NCBI GenBank assembly: GCA_049652985.1
Contig: JBASFK010000010.1
Coordinates: 62,001-126,000 of the forward strand
Direction of reading: 5' to 3'
Length of the DNA: 64,000 nucleotides
Source: UBA7657 sp049652985
GTDB lineage: Bacteria; Pseudomonadota; Alphaproteobacteria; Micavibrionales; Micavibrionaceae
Made by a program: the position numbers and the translations under genes
Part shown: positions 1-9,001 of the stretch, piece after piece
How positions within the stretch are numbered: the first letter of the stretch is position 1
Layout of the letters: the number at the start of each line of letters is the position of its first letter
The notes under the pieces: model-generated
Databases searched by the model: none
Told to the model about the DNA's origin: nothing
What the model saw: the letters and a program-made list of their open reading frames with translations, nothing else

Positions 1-186
1 AAAGATACGAATGACCACAAGCCGCGCACACCGTTGAAACAGGAAATAATTGAGCAGCGGCAAAATCCGCCGGCGCCCGTTACGCCAATACCTGCGCCTC
101 GTCCATCCGGACAGGAAACAATCGAACGGGAACCTGAGCCTAGGACTCAAAGAGCGCCTTTGGGCCCCAGCCCTCAATCGCCTTAA
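1..186 (+). CDS. C-terminal end of an unidentified proline-rich protein (cut by window edge)
   Basis: Frame 1 is open from the first base to a TAA at 184-186 and encodes 61 residues rich in Pro, Gln, Glu and Arg. The composition suggests a disordered C-terminal tail. No domain can be recognised and the start lies outside the window. A 135-base gap follows before the next gene. Confidence 0.5.
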   Translation, partial: KDTNDHKPRTPLKQEIIEQRQNPPAPVTPIPAPRPSGQETIEREPEPRTQRAPLGPSPQSP

Positions 187-321
187 CCCTTAACCGCGCG
201 GAAGCCTATATCGCGCCTGCAGAATTCGCCTGACCATCATTTATTTATTGACATAATTTATCCAGGCGGCTTATAGATACTGAAAAATTAAAGAGAATAG
301 TTACTGTGTAAGGAGAAAAAT

Positions 322-927
322 ATGACTAAATTTACGTACGAAGAACGTGATCGCATCGAAAATGAATTTCGAAAAATTGATAATCACTTTCGAGCTTATA
401 TTCGTGACAGAATAAAAAACTCGGATCATTCTTTAACCAGGCAAAGTGTCTGGTTTAATATTGCCAGCTCTGAATATGATCATACTGAAACGTGTCTTGC
501 GTTATTCAGCGAAGGAAAACCATACCCAAACGAAAAAATTATTATTCTCAAACCAAGATTTAATGGGACTGAACTTCTTTTCGATTATGAAGTGAAGCAA
601 TACGGGGAAGGGCGTGGTCCCTCGAATGATGGAGTACATACGCATGGCGCGAAAGACGTTCCAGTTATTGCAAGCGGCACTATGAATACATACAACGCGC
701 CCGATTCTGTTCTGGAGAGATATAAGCATAATGAACGTGAGTATGGAAAAGTTCTCGAAGCGGAGAAAACACGAAAAAAACGGATTGCCCTAGGAGCAGG
801 GGGAGCAATCTTGGTTGCATTTTTCCTGCTGTCCAAAGGCTGTCCCGCACAGGGCGGTGAACTTGAAGACAAGCGCTCAAATGACAACAACAAACCTCAA
901 AAAATCGAACTGACGCTCGACCGCTAA
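322..927 (+). CDS. Unknown protein with one C-terminal membrane segment
   Basis: A 201-residue protein that I do not recognise. The ATG has a strong ribosome binding site, AAGGAG, a few bases upstream. Residues 1-150 are polar and soluble-looking. A basic stretch (KTRKKR) is followed at about residues 155-170 by one hydrophobic segment (ALGAGGAILVAFFLLS), and the short tail is hydrophilic, so a tail-anchored or single-pass inner-membrane protein is likely. The gene is AT-richer than its neighbours and uses codons such as AAA, AAT and ATA more often, which hints at transfer. Its 3' end overlaps the purD stop by 4 bases, tail to tail. Confidence 0.6.
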   Translation: MTKFTYEERDRIENEFRKIDNHFRAYIRDRIKNSDHSLTRQSVWFNIASSEYDHTETCLALFSEGKPYPNEKIIILKPRFNGTELLFDYEVKQYGEGRGPSNDGVHTHGAKDVPVIASGTMNTYNAPDSVLERYKHNEREYGKVLEAEKTRKKRIALGAGGAILVAFFLLSKGCPAQGGELEDKRSNDNNKPQKIELTLDR

Positions 928-2204
928 CCCTTAATCGCCCTGAACCCGATATCCCTCCGGCAAAATCCATCCGGCCAGTCGATCTTGTCCACTGCGCGGT
1001 AGGCCTGCGCCTGCGCCTCGGCAACAGTATTCCCCAGCGCTGTCACGCCGAGCACGCGCCCGCCGGTATTCACGATTTTTCCGCCATTCCCCCGCGCCGT
1101 GCCTGCGTGAAACACATGCACGCCCGGCACATGGCCCGCATGTGTGAGGCCGCGGATGACGGTGTTTTTCTTGTATTCGCCGGGATACCCCTTCGCCGCC
1201 AGCACCACGCACAGCGCGGGCTTCGCCAGCCAGGCGATATCGTCGCTCACCTGGTGCAGCCGCCCTTCAGCCGCAGCTAACAGCATCTCGAGCACATCAC
1301 CCTTCAGCCGTGCCATCAGCGTCTGGCATTCCGGATCGCCGAAACGCACGTTATATTCCAGCAAAATCGGCTCGTTCTTCACGACCATGATCCCCGCAAA
1401 CAGCACGCCGGTGAACGGGCAACCCTCGCGCGCCATCGCCTCGATCGTCGGCTTGATCAGGCGCGTTAAAATCTTTTCCTCGAGCTCCGGCGTCATCAAA
1501 TGTGCCGGCGAATAGGCACCCATGCCGCCTGTGTTCGGACCCTTGTCGTCGTCATATGCACGCTTGTGATCCTGCGCAGAACTTAAGGGCAGCATCGTCT
1601 TGCCGTCCGCCAACGCAAAATAACTTAGTTCCTCACCGTCTAAAAACTGCTCGATCACGATCTCATTGCCCGCCGCGCCGAATGATTTGCCGGAAAGCAT
1701 ATCCTTCGCCGCCTCCAGCGCTTCTTTCTCCGTCGTCGCGATAATCACACCCTTGCCCGCCGCGAGGCCATCAGTTTTAACGACGATCGGTGTGCCGTTC
1801 TTTTTGATGAAGTCCCGCGCCTTTTCGAAATCGGTGAAGCGGCCATATGCCGCCGTCGGAATGTTATACTTCGCGCACAAATCCTTCATGAAGGCCTTGG
1901 AGCCTTCCAGCCGTGCTGCGGCTTTGCTGCATCCGAAGACCGGAACCTTGAGCGCGCGGATCGCATCGGCCAGCCCCGCAACCAGCAACCCCTCCGGCCC
2001 CACGACGACGAAATCGATTTTCTTTTCTTTGACAAAAGTGACGATGCCGTTGATGTCTTCGGCATTGATGTGAACGCATTCGGCCAGGGATTCGATCCCG
2101 GCATTGCCAGGCGCACAGTACAGCTCGTCGCACTGTCTCGATTGCGAAATCGCCCATGCCAGCGCATGTTCACGGCCGCCGGAACCGACAATAAGAACCT
2201 TCAT
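924..2204 (-). CDS. purD: Phosphoribosylamine-glycine ligase
   Basis: This enzyme joins 5-phosphoribosylamine and glycine using ATP, the second step of purine synthesis, in the cytosol. The 426 residues match the family length. Visible signatures are the N-terminal VLIVGSGGREHALAW, the ATP-grasp loop KTDGLAAGKGVIIA at about 143-156, and the family pattern GPNTGGMGAYSP at about 224-235. The start follows a TAGGG-type ribosome binding site. It lies only 15 bases behind the putA stop on the same strand, so the two are probably co-transcribed. That is an unusual pairing, because in many alphaproteobacteria purD is directly beside xseA. Confidence 0.97.
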   Translation of the reverse strand: MKVLIVGSGGREHALAWAISQSRQCDELYCAPGNAGIESLAECVHINAEDINGIVTFVKEKKIDFVVVGPEGLLVAGLADAIRALKVPVFGCSKAAARLEGSKAFMKDLCAKYNIPTAAYGRFTDFEKARDFIKKNGTPIVVKTDGLAAGKGVIIATTEKEALEAAKDMLSGKSFGAAGNEIVIEQFLDGEELSYFALADGKTMLPLSSAQDHKRAYDDDKGPNTGGMGAYSPAHLMTPELEEKILTRLIKPTIEAMAREGCPFTGVLFAGIMVVKNEPILLEYNVRFGDPECQTLMARLKGDVLEMLLAAAEGRLHQVSDDIAWLAKPALCVVLAAKGYPGEYKKNTVIRGLTHAGHVPGVHVFHAGTARGNGGKIVNTGGRVLGVTALGNTVAEAQAQAYRAVDKIDWPDGFCRRDIGFRAIKG

Positions 2205-2219
2205 GCCCTAACTTTTAAA

Positions 2220-5200
2220 CTATTCTTCCAGAGATACAAGACTGGCGTTGCCCCCGGCAGCCGTGGTGTTGACGCTGATGACGCACTCCCGGGCGAAACG
2301 CTGGAGATAATGCGGACCGCCCGCTTTCGGCCCCGTTCCCGAAAGCCCCTGCCCACCAAAGGGCTGCGTACCCACCACCGCGCCGATGATCGACCGGTTG
2401 ACATAGATATTGCCCGCGCGCACGCGTGAGGCCACATGCTCGTGGAACGCGTCGATCCGGCTATGCACGCCCAGCGTCAGGCCGAAGCCCTTCCCGTTGA
2501 TGTCCTCGATCAGGTCATCGATTTTGCTGCGCGCATACCGCACGACATGCAGGATCGGCCCGAATATCTCCTGGTTCAAACCCTCCAAATTATGCAGTTC
2601 ATAGGCGCAGGGCGAAAAATAATGTCCCTGGTTTTTGATGCGCGAATCCATGGGTACTTCGTAAATCAGGCGGCCGAAACCTTTGAGATGCTCACGGTGC
2701 AGCACGAGTTTCCGGCGCGCCTCGTCGTCAATGATGGGCCCGAGGTCCGAGGAAATCTGCGACGGGTCGCCGACCTTCATCTCACGCATCGCACCTTCCA
2801 GCATGTTGATGATTTTATCGGCGCATTCATCCTGCACGCACAAAATCCGCAGGGCTGAACAGCGCTGCCCCGCCGTGCCGAAAGCCGACAGCAGCACGTC
2901 ATCGATCACCTGCTCAGGCAATGCGGAAGAATCCACGATCATCGCGTTCATCCCGCCGGTTTCCGCGATGAACGGCACGATCGGCCCGCGCTTGTCCGCC
3001 AGCGTTTTGTTGATCTGCCACGCCACATCGGTCGAGCCCGTAAAAGCCACGCCCGCGACGTCATTATGCTGCACCAATGCTGCGCCCATATCGCCATCGC
3101 CCGGCACAAGGTTGAGGACGTTCGTCGGAATTCCCGCCTGCTGCATCAGCCGCACGGCGAACATCGCGATCAGAGGCGTCTGCTCTGCCGGTTTCGCGAC
3201 AACGGTATTTCCGGCCATCAGCGCCGCCGTTACCTGACCGGAAAAAATCGCCAGCGGAAAATTCCACGGCGAAATACAGACGAACACGCCGCGCCCCTCG
3301 AGCCGCAATATATTGCTTTCTCCCGTCGGCCCCGGCAGTTCGGTATCGGCGAAATCCGCCCGGCCCCGGTTCGCGTAATAACGCGCGAAATCCACGGCCT
3401 CCCGCACCTCGGCCAGTGCATCCGGCACCGTCTTGCCTGCCTCACGCACACATAAGGCCATTAGCTCCTCACGGTGCGACTCCAGTAAATTCGCGTAACG
3501 CTCCAGGCACGCGGCGCGCTCCTGCGGCGGCGTCCGCGACCAGTCTCCATATCCTCCGCTTGCGGTCCGCACCGCTTTTTCCGCCAGGCCCGGCGCACCC
3601 GGCCATACGCGCCCCACGACCTCCGAAAGCACGCCGGGATTTTTTACCTCCTGCGCCTCGCGCTCGCGGTAGCCCTTGCCGCTGATCAGCGGAAACGCCT
3701 CGTATGGCTTCTGGAAATTTTTAAACTCCCGCTGAAAATCCGCCAGCGTGTCTGCGTCATTGAGGTCCAGCCCGGCCGAGTTGACGCGGCCCTGCGGTTT
3801 TTCGTTAACATAAATATCCCCCGGCAGCTTTATGCGGTCATGCTGTTTGTTCGCGCGGCGGCGAACCTTTTCCACCGGGTCATCCACGATATTATCCACC
3901 GCTTCGGATGGGTCCATCACCTGGTTCACAAAGGATGTATTCGCGCCATTCTCCAGCAGGCGCCGCACCAGGTACGCCAGCAAATCCTCCTGCGGCCCGA
4001 CCGGCGCATAAATGCTGACCTCCGCGGCCTTGTCACGCAGCAGCGTGTTGTACAGCGACTCGCCCATGCCGAACAGGCGCTGGAACTCGAACGGCGCATC
4101 GGTATCTTCCGCCATTTCCATCACCGCTGCCGCCGTCGCTGCGTTATGCGTGCCGAACATCGGGTATATGTATTCATTCGCGTTCAGCATCTTCTGCGCG
4201 CAGGCGATATAGGAAAGATCCGTATTCTCCTTGCGCGTGAAAACCGGGTAGCCCGGAAGGCTCGCGACCTGCGCCTTCTTGATTTCCGTATCCCAGTACG
4301 CACCCTTGACCAGCCGCATCTGCAGTTTCCGCCGCTGCATTTTCGCCATCGTAATGATTTCATCGACGAGCGGCAGCGCGCGCTTCTGGTAAGCCTGCAC
4401 GGCCATGCCGAATCCGTCCCAGCCGTTAAATCCCTGGTCGCGCAGCACACCCCGGATGATCTCCAGTGAAATCTCCAGCCGGTCTGCCTCTTCCGCGTCT
4501 ACCGTCAGCGACACATTGCGCGCCGCCGCCAGCCTGCAAAGCTCTATTAGCCGCTCGGTCAGCTCGGGAACGCAGCGTTCTTTCTGCGCCGCCGAATAAC
4601 GCGGGTGCAGCGCCGACAATTTCACCGACATGCCCGGCATTTTCTCGCCTGGTGGTTTTTTGCGCTCGCCGATGTAGCGAATAGCCTCGGCATAAGCGTT
4701 GAAATAACGGTCAGCATCCAGCGCCGTGCGCGCGCCCTCGCCCAGCATGTCGTAAGACATGCGGTATCCCTGGTTAGTATAGGGAATCGAATTCTGCACC
4801 GCGTCCTCGATATCGGTGCCCAGCACGAATTGCTTGCCCATGACGCGCATCGCCTTGGTCATCGCGGCATATACCACCGGCTCGCTGATAAGGGAAAGCG
4901 CACTGTCCAGCGTGCGGCTACTCACCAACAGCCCTAGTCCCGCCGCGCGCACGACCCAGTCGCCCGATCCGCCAGCGCCCGACCAGCCAGCATTACCTAT
5001 TTTATCGCGGATGAGCGCGCGCGCCGTCGCCTTGTCCGGAATACGGAGCAACGCCTCCGCCAGCGTCATCAGCGCCAGCCCCTCGTCGGTCGAAAGTGAA
5101 TATTCCTGCAGGAAAGTTTCAAGCTGGCCGGGCGACGCCTTTTCGGCGCGCATCCGCTGCACCAGCGCGCCGGCGCGGTCCTCGACCCTCTGTGTGCGCT

Positions 5201-5285
5201 GGCGCGGCCATGGCAGGCTCTTCAGCAACGCATCGGCGGTTTTTGTTTCGTCGGCATATAAATAAGCCGCAAGGCCGGAAGCCAT
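2220..5285 (-). CDS. putA: Bifunctional proline dehydrogenase / L-glutamate-gamma-semialdehyde dehydrogenase
   Basis: PutA oxidises proline to glutamate in two steps: an FAD-dependent proline dehydrogenase, then an NAD-dependent P5C dehydrogenase. At 1021 residues this is the short form. It starts directly in the alpha-helical arm and lacks the N-terminal ribbon-helix-helix that makes some PutA proteins repressors. The dehydrogenase barrel shows MSVKLSALHPRY, RLVKGAYWDTEIKKAQ, FGMGESLY and RRLLENGANTSFV. The aldehyde dehydrogenase half shows SPWNFPLAIF, the Glu motif AETGGMNAM near residue 775 and the catalytic Cys809 in FGTAGQRCSA. The ATG has AGGGA eight bases upstream and is divergent from xseA. 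Confidence 0.97.
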   Translation of the reverse strand: MASGLAAYLYADETKTADALLKSLPWPRQRTQRVEDRAGALVQRMRAEKASPGQLETFLQEYSLSTDEGLALMTLAEALLRIPDKATARALIRDKIGNAGWSGAGGSGDWVVRAAGLGLLVSSRTLDSALSLISEPVVYAAMTKAMRVMGKQFVLGTDIEDAVQNSIPYTNQGYRMSYDMLGEGARTALDADRYFNAYAEAIRYIGERKKPPGEKMPGMSVKLSALHPRYSAAQKERCVPELTERLIELCRLAAARNVSLTVDAEEADRLEISLEIIRGVLRDQGFNGWDGFGMAVQAYQKRALPLVDEIITMAKMQRRKLQMRLVKGAYWDTEIKKAQVASLPGYPVFTRKENTDLSYIACAQKMLNANEYIYPMFGTHNAATAAAVMEMAEDTDAPFEFQRLFGMGESLYNTLLRDKAAEVSIYAPVGPQEDLLAYLVRRLLENGANTSFVNQVMDPSEAVDNIVDDPVEKVRRRANKQHDRIKLPGDIYVNEKPQGRVNSAGLDLNDADTLADFQREFKNFQKPYEAFPLISGKGYREREAQEVKNPGVLSEVVGRVWPGAPGLAEKAVRTASGGYGDWSRTPPQERAACLERYANLLESHREELMALCVREAGKTVPDALAEVREAVDFARYYANRGRADFADTELPGPTGESNILRLEGRGVFVCISPWNFPLAIFSGQVTAALMAGNTVVAKPAEQTPLIAMFAVRLMQQAGIPTNVLNLVPGDGDMGAALVQHNDVAGVAFTGSTDVAWQINKTLADKRGPIVPFIAETGGMNAMIVDSSALPEQVIDDVLLSAFGTAGQRCSALRILCVQDECADKIINMLEGAMREMKVGDPSQISSDLGPIIDDEARRKLVLHREHLKGFGRLIYEVPMDSRIKNQGHYFSPCAYELHNLEGLNQEIFGPILHVVRYARSKIDDLIEDINGKGFGLTLGVHSRIDAFHEHVASRVRAGNIYVNRSIIGAVVGTQPFGGQGLSGTGPKAGGPHYLQRFARECVISVNTTAAGGNASLVSLEE

Positions 5286-5332
5286 ATTTTATCCCTGTTG
5301 TCAGAACAAGCCCTGAATTATATCATCAATCT

Positions 5333-6607
5333 ATGCCCGAAGCCGAAGCAATCAAATCGAATGTCCCCGAGTTTTCTGTATCGGAACTGGCGTTTTCGCT
5401 GAAAAGAACGCTCGAGGAACAATATGCCCGCATCCGGGTGCGCGGCGAGCTCTCGCGCGTCAAAATTCACACATCCGGACATATGTATACCGACCTTAAG
5501 GACGCCGACGCCGTTATCAATGCTGTCTGCTGGAAAGGCACGCTTTCGAAATTATCCGTAAAACCGGAAGAAGGGCTCGAGGTCATCTGCACGGGCCGCA
5601 TCTCCACCTACCCCGCCCGCTCGAATTACCAGTTGATTATCGAATCGATGGAACTCGCCGGCGAGGGCGCGCTTCTGAAAATGCTGGAGGAACGCCGCAA
5701 AAAGCTCACCGCCGAGGGCCTGTTCGATCCGGCCCGCAAAAAACCGATTCCCTTTCTCCCCGAAATCATCGGCGTCGTCACCTCGCCCACCGGCGCGGTC
5801 ATTCGCGATATATTGCACCGTCTGGAAGACCGCTTTCCCCGCCATGTCCTTATCTGGCCCGTGCTCGTCCAGGGCCCCGGCGCTGCGCAGCAGGTCGCCG
5901 CCGCCATCGAGGGTTTTCAGAATTTCTCGCCGCGCCCCGACCTTTTGATTGTCGCGCGCGGCGGTGGCAGTCTTGAAGATCTCATGCCTTTCAACGAGGA
6001 AATCGTCGTTCGCGCGGCGGCGAATTCCAGCATTCCTCTCATCTCCGCCGTTGGCCATGAAACCGACACAACGCTGATTGATTACGCTGCGGACCTCCGC
6101 GCGCCCACGCCCACCGGTGCAGCCGAAATGGCCGTGCCCGTGCGGGCGCAGCTACAGGCACAAATAATGGAGGACGGCCAGCGCCTTTATTCCGGCCTCA
6201 CCCGCCTTGCCTCCGAGCTCCAGCATAAACTGGAGGCGAAAACGCGCGGCCTTGGCGACCCGGCGCGGCTCCTTGAAATAAAAACCCAGCGCCTCGACCG
6301 CGCCTCTGACAAACTGCCGCGCGTGCTTACCTTTATTGATCACACCCGGAAAATTTTCGAACGCTGGAGCGAGCACCTCGCCGCGCTTCAACCCAAACTC
6401 ACACGCGACTGGGAAAAACGCCTGGATCATGCGGGAAAAATGCTGGAAGCCTATTCTTTTGAAAATGTTCTCCAGCGCGGCTTTGCCGTGGTGCGTGATG
6501 CATCCGGCCACGTCATCACGGACGCGGCAAACGCCAATGTCGGCCAGGCAATCGAATTGCAATTCAAAGGAAAAAAGTTCGTTTCCGCGGAAGTTAAAAA
6601 GAAATAA
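5333..6607 (+). CDS. xseA: Exodeoxyribonuclease VII large subunit
   Basis: The large subunit of ExoVII, which degrades single-stranded DNA from both ends together with XseB (not in this window). I place the start at 5333 (MPEAEAIKSN), giving 424 residues. The frame stays open upstream to 5096, but those 79 codons lie opposite the 5' end of putA and look unlike the family. The OB-fold occupies about residues 15-110 (VRGELSRVKIHTSGHMYTDL). The catalytic region carries GVVTSPTGAVIRDILHRL and the family motif ARGGGSLEDL. Stop codons of xseA and the downstream minus-strand gene are directly adjacent. Confidence 0.95.
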   Translation: MPEAEAIKSNVPEFSVSELAFSLKRTLEEQYARIRVRGELSRVKIHTSGHMYTDLKDADAVINAVCWKGTLSKLSVKPEEGLEVICTGRISTYPARSNYQLIIESMELAGEGALLKMLEERRKKLTAEGLFDPARKKPIPFLPEIIGVVTSPTGAVIRDILHRLEDRFPRHVLIWPVLVQGPGAAQQVAAAIEGFQNFSPRPDLLIVARGGGSLEDLMPFNEEIVVRAAANSSIPLISAVGHETDTTLIDYAADLRAPTPTGAAEMAVPVRAQLQAQIMEDGQRLYSGLTRLASELQHKLEAKTRGLGDPARLLEIKTQRLDRASDKLPRVLTFIDHTRKIFERWSEHLAALQPKLTRDWEKRLDHAGKMLEAYSFENVLQRGFAVVRDASGHVITDAANANVGQAIELQFKGKKFVSAEVKKK

Positions 6608-7738
6608 TTATTCCTGGAATTTTTCGGACATGATGCCGCTCGCGGCGAATGAATCCAGTATCCGGCCAGCGAGATCGTTCAGCCGCCGCGCGTGCCGCAG
6701 CGAACGCTCCACCACCTCTACCGCCTCCTCAAGCTCCATGTGGGGCTCGAGATTCACGTATTCAGGGTTGCTCTTGATACGCGCGTAGAAATGCACCAGC
6801 TCGCTCGACAGTCTGCTGCCCAGCGCATCGACCTTGTCCGTGTTGCGATCAAAAACCGAGCGCGCCAGTGCCGGTTGCCGCTGCACGATATCACCTGATT
6901 TCTTATATTTTGGCTGGCGGTCGGCATCTTTCATGCTCTTCAGCATTTCCTCGTAAACCGCGAGATAGGCCTCGATCTTCGCTTTGTTAGCCTTCAATTC
7001 CGAATCCAGCATCACGGCCACGACCTCTCGTTCCTGGTCGCGCAGTTTGCGCTCTTTCGTCATCATCGCAATATTATCGTTCTGCGCGTCCACCACCTTC
7101 TGGAACCCGCGCATGATGATGATGCTCAAAAATGTGAAGGCGCCGATGATGCACAGGAACAGCACGAAACCGAAACTCAGCATCAATGTGCCATCGGAGC
7201 CGCCGCCGCCCGAAGATGTTCCTGAAGGCGTCCATATCCCGATGCCCTTGCTCTGCGCGCGGGTCTCCGCCTGGATATAGGCGTCTTCGAAAATAGTGCC
7301 GTAAACGGCGGCGCGGTCCACCGTCGCGTAACCTTGCTGCAGCATGTAAAGGCTAAGATCGATATCCGATGCGTTCACGCATTGCGCGCGCACATCGGTG
7401 CCGCTGCGGGCCTTCAGTTCACATGAAATTTTCTTGCCGCCGATGGCGTTATCGAGTGCCGTGCGCGCCCTCAGCCTCGTCGATGGGTCGGCACCTTCCG
7501 CCGCTTCTATCCCCCAAAGCTCCACCGGCGTTTGACCGGCCATCAATGTCGTCGCAGCTACTGCGCGGGCCTGAGCCTCGAAAGCTTTTTTACTCTCGGC
7601 GGGTGCGGCCTGTGTCGCCTGCGCCTCGGTCTGGGCAACGGCGGAAACCGGCGCCCATGACATGCATGCCGCCATTCCATACGCCAGCAGCGCCAGCGCA
7701 AAACGCAGTGCCCGTCTGTTTTGAGTAAAAATCTTCAT
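6608..7738 (-). CDS. Membrane-anchored protein with a periplasmic nuclease-like (SNase-fold) domain
   Basis: A 376-residue protein. It has an N-terminal signal or anchor (about 12-36), then at about 70-175 a stretch resembling the thermonuclease/SNase fold: VELWGIEAAEG, a GTDVRAQCVN strand, and the C-terminal helix pattern LSLYMLQQGYATVDRA followed by AQSKGIGIW. A Gly/Ser linker leads to a strong membrane helix (about 187-213) and then a long charged, probably coiled-coil cytoplasmic part. The usual first catalytic Asp appears as Glu and the arginine/glutamate cluster is poorly preserved, so the domain may bind rather than cut. The fold call is by pattern only. Confidence 0.6.
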   Translation of the reverse strand: MKIFTQNRRALRFALALLAYGMAACMSWAPVSAVAQTEAQATQAAPAESKKAFEAQARAVAATTLMAGQTPVELWGIEAAEGADPSTRLRARTALDNAIGGKKISCELKARSGTDVRAQCVNASDIDLSLYMLQQGYATVDRAAVYGTIFEDAYIQAETRAQSKGIGIWTPSGTSSGGGGSDGTLMLSFGFVLFLCIIGAFTFLSIIIMRGFQKVVDAQNDNIAMMTKERKLRDQEREVVAVMLDSELKANKAKIEAYLAVYEEMLKSMKDADRQPKYKKSGDIVQRQPALARSVFDRNTDKVDALGSRLSSELVHFYARIKSNPEYVNLEPHMELEEAVEVVERSLRHARRLNDLAGRILDSFAASGIMSEKFQE

Positions 7739-7847
7739 CCAGGGTTAATTCTATCACCAAAATTCTAAAAAATCTTTCCCCCATAACGCAAAACCTTAAC
7801 AATTCTGCTAGAATTAAGGTAATCTGCGGGCCTGAAGGCAGAAGCGC

Positions 7848-8351
7848 ATGCGCTATGAATTGAAAAACCTGATGGAAAAGCTGGGCGTGAACCGGGTTCT
7901 TTCCCCATACGAAACCCAGCCCTGGCTCCATTATGACACCGCCCGGGGGATAGCCTGCAGCGCTGAAGTCCGCATGGGCCCCGACTCCGAGGATATCGAA
8001 GCCGAAATCCAGATGCTTAAAGACGCTCCCGGCGAGGACGGCAAAACCACCGAGCAGATCATGCTGATGAAAATCCTGCCCGGCGGCGACAAATTATGGA
8101 TGCCCACCGACCTGCGCGTCAGGAGCGAAAGTTACGTCAACAAAATCTATGACTGGGAAGGCAAGGGCTGTAATTTTTTCCGCGCCTGCATCCAGGCCAT
8201 CCAGATGAGCGACCTTCCGGATATCGATGCGCTGATCGAGCAGGAACTTGGCGATGATGACGACTGGGGCGGCGGCAAGCGCGGCAAGATCGGCCGCAAG
8301 GCGCCCAAGATCAAGCCGGCGCAATTACTCGGCATCAAACGCGGCTTCTGA
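7848..8351 (+). CDS. Conserved-looking protein of unknown function
   Basis: A 167-residue, soluble, acidic protein with a basic tail; I do not recognise a family. The N-terminus (MRYELKNLMEKLGVNRVL) looks helical. The C-terminus has a run of Asp then Gly/Lys (GDDDDWGGGKRGKIGRK), suggesting a flexible, possibly nucleic-acid- or partner-binding tail. Codon use matches the local core genome. It faces the TerD-family gene downstream tail to tail with an 8-base gap. Confidence 0.6.
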   Translation: MRYELKNLMEKLGVNRVLSPYETQPWLHYDTARGIACSAEVRMGPDSEDIEAEIQMLKDAPGEDGKTTEQIMLMKILPGGDKLWMPTDLRVRSESYVNKIYDWEGKGCNFFRACIQAIQMSDLPDIDALIEQELGDDDDWGGGKRGKIGRKAPKIKPAQLLGIKRGF

Positions 8352-8359
8352 AATCCCGG

Positions 8360-8998
8360 TCACTGCTGCACTAGGGTAACGCCGAAACGCGGCGCGAGGT
8401 CTTTCAATCCCTCCTCCACGAAATCCGCAATCGGCGTGAAGTGCCATTTCGGTCCCTCGCGGTTCAGCGACGCAACGATCATCCCGGTTTCCATTTTGTC
8501 TTCCAAATCGTCTGAAAGCTCGTAACGCACCATCTCGATCCCGCTTATTTCATTGGCAATGCGGATATAGGCGTTGCGCACCATGCCTATATTCTGCTGC
8601 TTCTCGCGGCCGCGATAGATCGTGAGCGTAAAAACTATTTTCATGATATCGAACGGCACGGCATGAAGGTCGATCAGGATCGTTTCATCATCGCCGTCGC
8701 CCGCGCCGGTCCGGCTGTCACCGCCATGGCGCACGCCGCCCTCGAGCGTCGTCGGCTGATTGTAGAAAACAAAATCCTCGTCTACGCGCGTCTTCCCGTG
8801 CTTGTCGAGCATGAACATGCTGACATCAAGATCCAGCGCATCGGCGTTGAAAACATTGAGATCCCACCCCGCGCCGATCAGCACCTTGCGCAACGTCGGG
8901 TCCATGGCCGTCAGGTTGACGTCGTCGCCCACCCACGCCTTGCCGTCCGTCAGCTCGACTTTCGTGCCTTCGTACCTGGTATCTAGAATATCTGCCAT
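8360..8998 (-). CDS. TerD-family (tellurium resistance / calcium-binding) protein
   Basis: A 212-residue protein with the TerD beta-sandwich pattern. LIGAGWDLN is followed by ALDLDVSMFMLDKHGK, FVFYNQPTTLEGGVRHGGDSRTG as the acidic metal-binding loop region, then ILIDLHAVP and TLTIYRG. TerD proteins bind calcium and belong to general envelope-stress or phage-inhibition modules whose chemistry is not settled. It lies 3 bases downstream of a second TerD-like gene on the same strand, forming an operon. The usual TerB, TerC, TerE and TerZ partners are absent here. Confidence 0.85.
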   Translation of the reverse strand: MADILDTRYEGTKVELTDGKAWVGDDVNLTAMDPTLRKVLIGAGWDLNVFNADALDLDVSMFMLDKHGKTRVDEDFVFYNQPTTLEGGVRHGGDSRTGAGDGDDETILIDLHAVPFDIMKIVFTLTIYRGREKQQNIGMVRNAYIRIANEISGIEMVRYELSDDLEDKMETGMIVASLNREGPKWHFTPIADFVEEGLKDLAPRFGVTLVQQ

Positions 8999-9001
8999 GG
9001 T

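Noticed and set aside
5096..5332. N-terminal extension of the xseA frame
   Set aside because: It overlaps the putA 5' end on the other strand and has a composition unlike ExoVII; the ATG at 5333 gives the family start.
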